A DNA stretch of 11,964 nucleotides, from contig UQFC01000085.1 of assembly GCA_900540335.1 (NCBI GenBank), positions 1 through 11,964 of the forward strand. The letters are read 5' to 3'. The notes below the pieces were generated by a model, which was not told where the DNA came from, ran no database searches, and saw nothing but the letters and a program-made list of their open reading frames with translations. A program made the translations under genes and the position numbers. Origin of the DNA: an uncultured Clostridium sp. (GTDB taxonomy: Bacteria; Bacillota; Clostridia; Lachnospirales; Lachnospiraceae). Positions 6,851 to 11,964 of this stretch are shown here, piece by piece (position 1 is the stretch's first letter; each line of letters starts with the position of its first letter).

Positions 6851-8007
6851 GCAGTTCCGTCCTGTACCATGATTTTTCCTTTGGCAATTACGGTATGAAG
6901 CTGAAGGCTGTCTTTGTGAAGAAGACAGATATCACCGTCATAGCCGGGAGCAATATGCCCCTTGGTATTCAGCTTCAGAATCCGGGCAGGGTTTGCAGTA
7001 ACGGCCCGGAGAGCCAGCTCCAGGGGAAGGTGTTCCCGAAGGACACATTCTCTGATTTCCTTTAAAAGTGAAGAGGCTTTTCCAATGCCAAGCCCTTCAT
7101 ACTGGCCGGAAGGACTGAAGCGGGGAAGGCTGCCCTGGCCGTCAGAGGATATGGTAAAATTATTTTCAGAAACACCTGCATCCAGAAGACGCCGGATTCC
7201 GGTGCAGACACGAACCTCATCACTGATTTTTTCCCAGGAATCCATATCTTCATTTCCCGTAAAATCTACATATCCGCCTTCTCTGGCAAAGCTTACGGAA
7301 GCCTCAAAAAGGTGGGAATTGCGGTTAATATGAGTCGGAAGAAACTGGGTAACGGGAATTTCTGTCTCGTGGACAACACGTTCAATCAGATCCAGATGAC
7401 GGGCGCCGTCACCAAGATGGATATTTAAAATTCCGGCTTTTCCGGACAGCATTCCCCCGACTCTGGCATCTGCAGCCAGCCGGACAAATTCTTCGTAGGA
7501 AGGCTGAGAGGAGCGATGATCAGAAATGGCAATCTCTCCTACGCCGATGACCTTATCAAGCATCATCAAATCCTTCATAACGCTTCCTGTAAGGGTGTGG
7601 GGAGGAATCTGGTAGGAGCCTGTATAGCAGAATGCAGTGATGCCTTCGTTTTCCAGACCGTGGGCCTTGGCAAGAAGGGCGGTCATATCTCTGGAAACTC
7701 CGTCTGTGCCGATACAGCCGACTACGGTTGTGATTCCGCAGCATGTGAGACCGGTGAGCGTGGCTTCCGGAGTTCTTGTGTGAAAGCCACCTTCTCCGCC
7801 TCCGCCCATAATGTGCTCATGGCTGTCGATTAAGCCGGGAACAGCGGCAAAATCAGTGCCGTCGATAGTTTCCACAGGGACAGCGCCGTTAAATTCAGCC
7901 TGAAGATTTTTCCCTACAGCAGCAATCCTGTCTCCAAGAATCAAGATATCCTGTTTCCCCAGAAACCGGGGTTCGTAGACTTCTGCATTTTTAATCAGAA
8001 CAACCAT
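6817..8007 (-). CDS. iadA: Isoaspartyl dipeptidase (beta-aspartyl peptidase, M38)
   Basis: This 396-residue amidohydrolase-superfamily enzyme cleaves isoaspartyl dipeptides arising from damaged proteins. Length matches E. coli IadA (about 390). Metal ligands appear as H63 and H65 (DSHEH), H197 (NIHLGDG), H226 (PTHINRN) and D289 (SSDGQGS). Residues matching the known substrate contacts are E72, Y132, R165, R229 and S293. The position of the carboxylated bridging lysine of the E. coli enzyme (K162, recalled from the published structure) is here E158 in GVGEIAISDHRS. GGAGGA lies 7-8 bases before the ATG. The gene follows thiM on the same strand, separated by 52 bases that include a terminator. 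I see no clear promoter of its own, so it may depend on read-through. Family assignment is firm. Confidence 0.94.
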   Translation of the reverse strand: MVVLIKNAEVYEPRFLGKQDILILGDRIAAVGKNLQAEFNGAVPVETIDGTDFAAVPGLIDSHEHIMGGGGEGGFHTRTPEATLTGLTCCGITTVVGCIGTDGVSRDMTALLAKAHGLENEGITAFCYTGSYQIPPHTLTGSVMKDLMMLDKVIGVGEIAISDHRSSQPSYEEFVRLAADARVGGMLSGKAGILNIHLGDGARHLDLIERVVHETEIPVTQFLPTHINRNSHLFEASVSFAREGGYVDFTGNEDMDSWEKISDEVRVCTGIRRLLDAGVSENNFTISSDGQGSLPRFSPSGQYEGLGIGKASSLLKEIRECVLREHLPLELALRAVTANPARILKLNTKGHIAPGYDGDICLLHKDSLQLHTVIAKGKIMVQDGTAKVRGTFESSL

Positions 8008-8023
8008 AGTAATTCCTCCACAG

Positions 8024-8067
8024 ATATAAAAATAAAATGATAAAAGCCCTGTTTTTGAATCAGGGCT
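8024..8067 (-). terminator. Intrinsic terminator of the thiW-thiM operon
   Basis: On the minus strand AGCCCTG (8067-8061) and CAGGGCT (8051-8045) form a 7-bp stem with a 9-base loop, followed by TTTATCATTTTATTTTTA. The thiM stop codon (8062-8060) overlaps the 5' arm. Because iadA begins 37 bases further on, the hairpin would lower iadA expression from the thi promoter. Confidence 0.8.
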
Positions 8068-8992
8068 GAGGGAAGGTTTCCCGGCGGATTTTCATCCGGT
8101 CAAAGAGAATCTGATCCGTTAAAAGGGAAAGCTCATCCAGAAGACGGATATGGTAGGTGCCAAGTCCGATCCTTTCCGGGGAAGCCGCAGACGGCTCTGT
8201 ATTCGCCGGGACAGCTGCCAGTTCTCCTGCAATTCCCATGGTAACTGCCGCCAGAAGAGCAGCGATCAGAGGACGGGAAACAGCCAGATAGACACCGGCA
8301 ATACAGGTCAGCATACAGCCCGTTCCGGTTATTTTTGCCATAAGGGGAGATCCGTTTTCAACCAGATAAACTTCGTTGTTTTCCCAGTCGGCAATCATAT
8401 CTACCTCGCCGGTAGCCAGAACAACGGCATGGTTCTGGCGGGCGCACTGCAGAAGGATTTCCGCCATCTGACGCTGGGCAGAAGGATTGTCTTTTGTTAC
8501 GGCATCGGCAGCGCTTACATCAATGCCGGAGTCGTGAAAACGGGAACCGGCAATGGCCCGGATTTCGGAAGCATTTCCCTTGAGGATGGCCGGATGGCAG
8601 TCCCGGATAAAGGTTTTTGCCAGCTCCATGCGGAAGGGACTGCAGGTAATGCCGACCAGATCAAGAACCGCGGCGCGTTCTCTGCCGGCCAGCATCATTG
8701 ATGCGGCGCGGGCATCTGTAATATTTCCCAGACTGACAGTCAGAGCAGAAGCCATGGCGGCAATCCGTGCCGCCTCCCGCGGATGCTCTGCCATAATGGG
8801 ACGGGCGCCCAGAGCAAGAACCGCATTGGCGCAGTCATTGATAACAATAGGGTGCGTAATACAGTGAATCAGTGGTTCTGTCTGAAATACCCGTGTTCTG
8901 GCCAGGGAAAAGTCCGGGGCCAGACGGGCAGATTCACGGAGAGAATCCGGACAGGAAGTTTTGTCCGGACCGGAAGAGTGGTGTGGTATCAT
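8060..8992 (-). CDS. thiM: Hydroxyethylthiazole kinase
   Basis: This cytoplasmic kinase phosphorylates 4-methyl-5-(2-hydroxyethyl)thiazole with ATP, salvaging the thiazole half of thiamine. The 310 residues include an N-terminal tail of about 35 residues ahead of the canonical start; the family is usually about 265-275. Motifs are PLIHCITHPIVINDCANAVLALGA (40-63), MAEHPRE (67-73), LKGNASEI (137-144), TGEVDMI and TGTGCMLT, whose C226 matches the conserved active-site cysteine region of the ribokinase-like fold. The usual DPVG-x-GAT segment reads DLVGITCSP (111-119). The ATG overlaps the thiW stop codon as ATGA, and AGGAG lies 8 bases upstream, so translation is coupled to ThiW. Transporter plus kinase forms an import-and-trap pair for thiazole. 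Confidence 0.95.
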   Translation of the reverse strand: MIPHHSSGPDKTSCPDSLRESARLAPDFSLARTRVFQTEPLIHCITHPIVINDCANAVLALGARPIMAEHPREAARIAAMASALTVSLGNITDARAASMMLAGRERAAVLDLVGITCSPFRMELAKTFIRDCHPAILKGNASEIRAIAGSRFHDSGIDVSAADAVTKDNPSAQRQMAEILLQCARQNHAVVLATGEVDMIADWENNEVYLVENGSPLMAKITGTGCMLTCIAGVYLAVSRPLIAALLAAVTMGIAGELAAVPANTEPSAASPERIGLGTYHIRLLDELSLLTDQILFDRMKIRRETFPQP

Positions 8993-9714
8993 GAATATTC
9001 TCCTGCTTTTTTCTGGTTTTTCATCCAGTAAATTCCGGCAGCGGCCACAAATGCTGCCAGTACCAGATATTTTAAGTTTGATGACAGGATTCCCGGGGTT
9101 TTTACAAGCTGCTTTACGACAACGGAAACGGCCAGAGAGGCAATCAGTCCCAGAAAGGCAATTCCCATGGCGTCGTTGGCAACACTGTCACCGCCTTCAT
9201 ATGCGCGGGAGCCAAGGGCTTCCTGAAAAACAGAAAGCATTTTTGTTTTCTGCAGATGCTTTAACAGCAGAAAGGCAAGGCTTCCTCCGATAAGAGTTCC
9301 TGCAATGAAGGAAGGCACATAGAAGAACCAGGTCAGTCCTGTTTTTCCCCATATCCAGGTCATAACAGGGTAGGAAAGGATGGCTCCGATGATTCCTGTT
9401 CCTATCACTTCACCAAGAAAGGCCCATACCAGTTTTCCGCGGGAAAGACGGTAAAACATACCGGAAAGGAAGGCTCCGAAAATCGCTCCGGTCAGAGCCA
9501 GAGGCGGAATTCCCATGCAGACCATGCGGATAATGCCGATGGTAAAAGCGCAGGCCAGAGCGTACCAGGGACCCAGCATAACGGCACAGGTAACGTTGAT
9601 GAGATGAGCCATGGGGCACATGCCTTCTACCCGGAGAATGGGAGAAATGACAACGCCCAGAGCGACCATCATAGAGAGAAATACCAGTCGGGTTACATGT
9701 TTGTTTTTGTTCAT
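8989..9714 (-). CDS. thiW: ECF transporter S component for hydroxyethylthiazole
   Basis: This 241-residue membrane protein is the substrate-binding subunit of an energy-coupling factor transporter and is expected to work with shared EcfAA'T modules encoded elsewhere. The family block GMCPMAHLINVTCAVMLGPWYA (31-52) is typical of ThiW, and hydrophobic helices are at about 8-27, 38-63, 68-88, 95-118 and 128-151. Known ThiW proteins are about 160-180 residues; here about 75 residues follow, with two more predicted helices (about 183-200 and 214-230). AGAGGA stands 5 bases before the ATG. The next gene is thiM with a 4-base overlap, which supports thiazole as substrate. The operon is preceded by a long structured leader with a terminator, so it is probably controlled by premature termination. 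Confidence 0.92.
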   Translation of the reverse strand: MNKNKHVTRLVFLSMMVALGVVISPILRVEGMCPMAHLINVTCAVMLGPWYALACAFTIGIIRMVCMGIPPLALTGAIFGAFLSGMFYRLSRGKLVWAFLGEVIGTGIIGAILSYPVMTWIWGKTGLTWFFYVPSFIAGTLIGGSLAFLLLKHLQKTKMLSVFQEALGSRAYEGGDSVANDAMGIAFLGLIASLAVSVVVKQLVKTPGILSSNLKYLVLAAFVAAAGIYWMKNQKKAGEYS

Positions 9715-9759
9715 CTTTTTCCTCTTTTCTGCTGCGGAAAAAGGGCGCCAGTCTGTTCT

Positions 9760-9798
9760 TTAAGAAAAAGAAACAGCGTGCCGCAGAGGGCACACCGC
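9760..9798 (-). terminator. Leader terminator (attenuator) upstream of thiW
   Basis: On the minus strand GCGGTGTGCC (9798-9789) pairs with GGCACGCTGT (9782-9773) over 10 bp including three G-U pairs, with a 6-base loop and the tail TTCTTTTTCTT. It sits 45 bases before the thiW start and within its transcript. GTGCC in its 5' arm can also pair with GGCAC at 9835-9831 in the upstream folded domain, offering an antiterminator form. Confidence 0.8.
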
Positions 9799-9816
9799 AA
9801 TGGATCAAAAAAATAT

Positions 9817-9958
9817 GGATACAGCGATGGTGCCGGCTTACGCAGCTTGTAATGTCGGTCGATGCTCCAATTGCATCCTCTCAATCCGAAACACGGACTC
9901 CCATCGCTTATCTCTTCGTACACAGTGCCAGGGCGCTCCCCCTCACACCGATGCTGCC
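9817..9958 (-). ncRNA. Structured leader RNA upstream of thiW, riboswitch-like, class not recognised
   Basis: The transcript from about 9979 to 9715 is noncoding and foldable. A closing stem pairs 9912-9901 with 9830-9818 (8 bp, a bulged G, then 4 bp). It encloses three hairpins: 9899-9883 (6 bp), 9877-9861 (GATGC/GCATC, 7-base loop) and 9858-9833 (CCG/CGG plus TTAC/GTAA). A further hairpin, 9950-9923, lies 5' of it. GCAGC at 9957-9953 can pair with GCUGC in the loop 9848-9842, giving a possible pseudoknot. The segment UUGAGAG followed by a hairpin and GACC recalls the pyrimidine-sensing part of TPP riboswitches, but I do not see the conserved P4/P5 half (CUGAUC...GGAUAAU...CCAGCG). With thiW downstream, a thiamine-related ligand is the best guess. 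Confidence 0.65.
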
Positions 9959-9985
9959 AAAAAGCAGATACAAAGATCTATTGCT

Positions 9986-10013
9986 ATTATATCTGGAAAT
10001 TACAGTTTGTCAA
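9986..10013 (-). promoter_or_regulatory. Promoter of the thiW-thiM operon
   Basis: A perfect TTGACA (10013-10008) and a perfect TATAAT (9991-9986) are separated by 16 bases. Transcription should start near 9979, giving a leader of about 265 bases before thiW. This strong promoter in front of a terminator fits control by termination in the leader. It lies 46 bases beyond the dtxR-like stop codon, so the regulator is a separate unit or adds read-through. Confidence 0.88.
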
Positions 10014-10058
10014 GATACAGGCAGCGGCTTTTCAAAAAACAGGACGAGAAGCCAAAGA

Positions 10059-10436
10059 CTATCCGAGAATGTGGCATTTCAGGGCGTCAAAGCTTTCCTG
10101 ACTTAAATCATGTTCAATCCGGCAGGCATCTGCGGAAGCAGTTTCCGGAGAGACTCCCAGTTCCACAAGCCACTGGCTGATCAGGGTGTGGCGCTCATAG
10201 GTGTCAGATGCCAGCTTTCTTCCTTCTTCAGTAAGAACAATGTACCCCTCACTGCTGACGGTAATATAGCCCCTGCCTTTTAAGTTTTTCATCGCGACGC
10301 TGACACTGGGCTTTGAATATTCCAGCTCGTTGGCAATGTCGATGGAACGAACCACTGGCAGCCGCTTTGAAAGAACCAGTATTGTTTCCAGATAATCTTC
10401 TACTGATTCTTCGGATTTGTGTTGGATATATCCCAT
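10059..10436 (-). CDS. DtxR/MntR-family metal-dependent transcriptional regulator
   Basis: This 125-residue repressor-like protein has an N-terminal winged helix (about 8-70, recognition region YSKPSVSVAMKNLKGRG) and the metal-binding dimerisation domain (about 71-125, RHTLISQWLVELGV and ADACRIEHDLS). There is no C-terminal SH3 domain, as in MntR. Probable metal ligands by alignment are D14, E17, H83, C105, E108 and H109. This combines the MntR-type aspartate at the first site with the DtxR-type cysteine (C-x2-EH), so Mn2+ versus Fe2+ preference is unclear. GGAGG lies 9 bases before the ATG. The gene is upstream of thiW on the same strand, but a strong internal promoter separates them. Targets are unknown; its own promoter carries a palindrome. 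Confidence 0.92.
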   Translation of the reverse strand: MGYIQHKSEESVEDYLETILVLSKRLPVVRSIDIANELEYSKPSVSVAMKNLKGRGYITVSSEGYIVLTEEGRKLASDTYERHTLISQWLVELGVSPETASADACRIEHDLSQESFDALKCHILG

Positions 10437-10463
10437 GGGTAAAAACCTCCTTTTTACTACCTC

Positions 10464-10475
10464 TATGTTAGCATA
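10464..10475. promoter_or_regulatory. Candidate operator upstream of the DtxR-like gene
   Basis: TATG-TTAG-CATA is an inverted repeat 27 bases upstream of the start codon. Its TTAG-rich core loosely recalls DtxR-type operators (GGTTAG-x-CTAACC), and it overlaps the probable -10 region on the minus strand. Autoregulation is plausible but not shown; the match is short. Confidence 0.3.
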
Positions 10476-10530
10476 TTTTTCAGGGAAAGGAAAGCCCTAT
10501 CAAAGCCGGTCTGCGGCCGGAAACCATGGC

Positions 10531-10560
10531 TTGACAGAAGAACAGGGCGGGAAGTATGAT
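10531..10560 (+). promoter_or_regulatory. Promoter of the uridine phosphorylase gene
   Basis: A perfect TTGACA (10531-10536), an 18-base spacer and TATGAT (10555-10560) predict a transcript start near 10567 and a leader of about 110 bases. Confidence 0.8.
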
Positions 10561-10568
10561 AGAAACAT

Positions 10569-10612
10569 GAGATGCCGGGGCATCTTCCCCTCTGGAGGCA
10601 GGCAGGAAGATG
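10569..10612 (+). promoter_or_regulatory. Mutually exclusive hairpins in the udp leader
   Basis: AGATGC-CGGG-GCATCT (10570-10585) forms one hairpin. CATCTTCC (10581-10588) can instead pair perfectly with GGAAGATG (10605-10612), and GGGG/CCCC (10577-10580, 10587-10590) gives a third option. The first two share CATCT and cannot coexist. No T-run follows, so any effect would be on translation or stability rather than termination. Confidence 0.4.
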
Positions 10613-10678
10613 ACGGGCGGAATTGCTACGTATTTACAGAAAAAAACAGGCAGCAGAATGCCGGACAGGAGGAAGAAT

Positions 10679-11452
10679 ATGCAGAAGCTGGAAAAACAAT
10701 TCCATATTCATTGCCAGGAAGGAGATGTGGGACGTTATTGCATCCTTCCCGGAGATCCGGGACGTTGCGGAGATATTGCCGCATATTTTGACAATCCCGT
10801 TCTGATTTCCCAGAATCGGGAATATACCGTGTATACAGGAACTCTTTCAGGGGAAAAGGTCAGTGTCTGTTCCACCGGAATCGGAGGTCCCTCTGCCTCC
10901 ATTGCCATGGAGGAGCTTCACAATATCGGGGCAGATACGTTTATCCGCGTGGGAACCTGCGGAGGCATTGATTTGAAGGTTCAGTCCGGTGACATTGTCA
11001 TTGCTTCCGGCGCGATTCGCTACGAGCATACCAGCAGGGAATATGCGCCGATTGAGTATCCGGCAGTTCCGGATTTTGAAGTGCTGACTGCTCTGGCAGA
11101 TGCCTCCAGAAAGCTTCAGAAACGGTATCATGTAGGTGTTGTCCAGTGCAAGGATGCCTTTTACGGACAGCATTCCCCGGAAAAAATGCCGGTTTCCTGG
11201 GAGCTTCTGCAGAAATGGGAGGCGTGGAAGCGGCTGGGAGTAAAGGCAAGTGAAATGGAGTCGGCGGCCCTGTTTGTGGTGGCCGATGCTCTGGGCTGCC
11301 GCTGTGGTTCCTGTTTCCATGTAATCTGGAACCAGGAGAGAGAGAAGGCGGGGCTGGATCAGAACATGAGCGAGGATACTTCATCCGCTGTTCTGGTGGG
11401 AATTGAGGCCTTAAAGCTGATGATTCAGAGAGATAGGGAAAAGGTGGAATAA
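10679..11452 (+). CDS. udp: Uridine phosphorylase-like nucleoside phosphorylase
   Basis: This 257-residue cytoplasmic enzyme of the NP-1 phosphorylase family splits uridine with phosphate to uracil and ribose-1-phosphate. Family features are ILPGDPGR (22-29, phosphate site), STGIGGPSASIAMEEL (65-80), IRVGTCGG (89-96, R90 and T93), KDAFYGQ (158-164) and ASEMESAALF (190-199, the E-M-E ribose-binding motif). The arginine two residues after the uracil-binding glutamine in E. coli Udp is serine here (GQHS), so base preference should be treated with care. The start at 10679 has AGGAGG 6 bases upstream; an in-frame ATG at 10610 lies in the leader hairpin and would add 23 unconserved residues. Length is normal for the family. 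It has its own promoter and foldable leader; no pyrimidine genes adjoin. Confidence 0.92.
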   Translation: MQKLEKQFHIHCQEGDVGRYCILPGDPGRCGDIAAYFDNPVLISQNREYTVYTGTLSGEKVSVCSTGIGGPSASIAMEELHNIGADTFIRVGTCGGIDLKVQSGDIVIASGAIRYEHTSREYAPIEYPAVPDFEVLTALADASRKLQKRYHVGVVQCKDAFYGQHSPEKMPVSWELLQKWEAWKRLGVKASEMESAALFVVADALGCRCGSCFHVIWNQEREKAGLDQNMSEDTSSAVLVGIEALKLMIQRDREKVE

Positions 11453-11501
11453 AAACAGAAGGAAAGACTGCCCGAGCAGCAGAAACAACAGGAAGCCTGT
11501 G

Positions 11502-11530
11502 TGGACTTTAAGACAAAACCATTGTATAAT
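11502..11530 (+). promoter_or_regulatory. Promoter of the heparinase II/III-like gene
   Basis: TGGACT (11502-11507, 4 of 6 matches), a 17-base spacer and a perfect TATAAT (11525-11530) lie 111 bases upstream of the start codon. I see no convincing terminator between udp and this promoter. Confidence 0.65.
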
Positions 11531-11550
11531 AAGAACGGTTTAGGAAGTCG

Positions 11551-11619
11551 GCGTCCTGGATATGGGAATTCTGAATGACAGGAAATTGCGGACAGAATCG
11601 ATATATCCAGGGCGCTTTT
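11551..11619 (+). promoter_or_regulatory. Long hairpin in the leader of the heparinase-like gene
   Basis: GCGTCCTGGATAT (11551-11563) pairs with ATATCCAGGGCGC (11603-11615) over 13 bp with one G-U. Inside, ATTCTG (11568-11573) pairs with CAGAAT (11593-11598). TTTT follows at 11616-11619, so it may act as a weak terminator or attenuator. It lies 22 bases before the gene. No known class is recognised. Confidence 0.5.
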
Positions 11620-11641
11620 GAGAATGTATGCGGGAGGAAAC

Positions 11642-11964
11642 ATGAAGACGACAGCAGAAAAGAAGGCAATCTTAAAAGAAAGATACGGACGGAGCCGGGA
11701 GGAGACGCTCCGCTGCAGTGAATATGCAAAAAAATGGTGGCCTGAAGAGACCGCTCACCGGATGAGAATTGCAGACGAGGTCAGAAACCAGGTTTTCTTA
11801 TTTGATCTGCCCTGGGATATGGAGCAGACGGCAGAGCCGGTGACATTTGAGGGGGAGATTGACTGGTCCTATCAGCCGGGACCGGATCCGGAATTTATTT
11901 TCCAGATGAACCGTCATCAGTACTGGATCTGTCTGGGACAGACTTACGCCATGACGGGAGATGA
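11642..11964 (+). CDS. Heparinase II/III-family protein, N-terminal part
   Basis: The frame is open from ATG 11642 to the window edge, 107 residues plus two bases, and GGAGG lies 4 bases upstream. After a charged, signal-free N-terminus come ADEVRNQVFLFDLPWDMEQ (45-63), EPVTFEGEIDWSYQPGPDPEF (66-86) and MNRHQYWICLGQTYAMTGD. The IDW-x-Y-x2-G-x-DPEF and MNRH-x-YW blocks are typical of the alpha-helical N-terminal domain of heparinase II/III and related alginate or uronic-acid polysaccharide lyases. The catalytic region lies outside the window, so neither substrate nor activity can be stated. The lack of a signal peptide suggests a cytoplasmic enzyme acting on imported oligosaccharides, an inference from the visible N-terminus only. 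Confidence 0.82.
   Translation, partial: MKTTAEKKAILKERYGRSREETLRCSEYAKKWWPEETAHRMRIADEVRNQVFLFDLPWDMEQTAEPVTFEGEIDWSYQPGPDPEFIFQMNRHQYWICLGQTYAMTGD

Noticed and set aside
8150..8701. Plus-strand reading frame of 183 codons inside thiM
   Set aside because: It is antisense to thiM, lacks a ribosome binding site and has low-complexity shadow composition.
9817..9912. Four-way junction read as a tRNA or a NiCo riboswitch
   Set aside because: There is no T-loop, anticodon arm geometry or CCA-like acceptor end, and the conserved GGGACA-type joints of NiCo RNAs are absent.
9711..9923. A 70-codon minus-strand reading frame across the thiW leader
   Set aside because: It begins with GTG, has no ribosome binding site, no family resemblance, and its whole length overlaps the predicted RNA stems and terminator.
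9817..9958. Calling the leader a canonical TPP riboswitch
   Set aside because: The conserved 3' half with CUGAUC, GGAUAAU and CCAGCG was searched by eye on both strands and not found; only a partial resemblance remains.
11490..11508. Small ACAGG-AAG-CCTGT hairpin after udp as a terminator
   Set aside because: The stem is only 5 bp and no T-run follows.

Overview
The window looks like chromosomal DNA of a gut-type Clostridia, most likely Lachnospiraceae. The reasons are moderate GC, strong AGGAGG ribosome binding sites, consensus TTGACA/TATAAT promoters, and the gene families present (FecCD/FecE transporter, GH13 branching enzyme, ThiW/ThiM salvage, IadA, heparinase II/III). The taxon is an inference from style and content. 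I see no rRNA, tRNA, insertion sequence, phage gene or CRISPR array.

Layout. Positions 1-1505 (+) hold the end of a FecCD-type permease and an overlapping ATPase with an extra C-terminal domain, closed by a terminator. Positions 1545-2102 (-) encode a small CDP-alcohol phosphatidyltransferase, divergent from a MATE transporter at 2239-3579 (+). Positions 3588-5390 (-) encode an orphan glycogen branching enzyme. A 184-base divergent control region follows, then a TetR regulator translationally linked to a ThiE/TenI-like protein (5575-6799, +). Next is a minus-strand block, read from right to left: a DtxR-family regulator (10059-10436), a long structured leader with its own promoter and terminator, thiW (8989-9714), thiM (8060-8992), a terminator, and the isoaspartyl dipeptidase iadA (6817-8007). 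On the plus strand, a uridine phosphorylase (10679-11452) and the start of a heparinase II/III-like protein (11642 to the edge) each follow a promoter and a foldable leader.

How it fits together. ThiW should import the thiazole precursor hydroxyethylthiazole, ThiM phosphorylates it, and a ThiE activity joins it to HMP diphosphate to give thiamine phosphate. The nearby ThiE-like protein lacks some expected active-site residues, so its role is open. The most interesting item is the roughly 265-nt thiW leader. It can fold into a four-way junction followed by an intrinsic terminator. It contains UUGAGAG and GACC elements that recall half of a TPP aptamer, but I cannot find the conserved TPP diphosphate-sensing half. 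It may be a divergent TPP switch or a different thiamine-precursor sensor.
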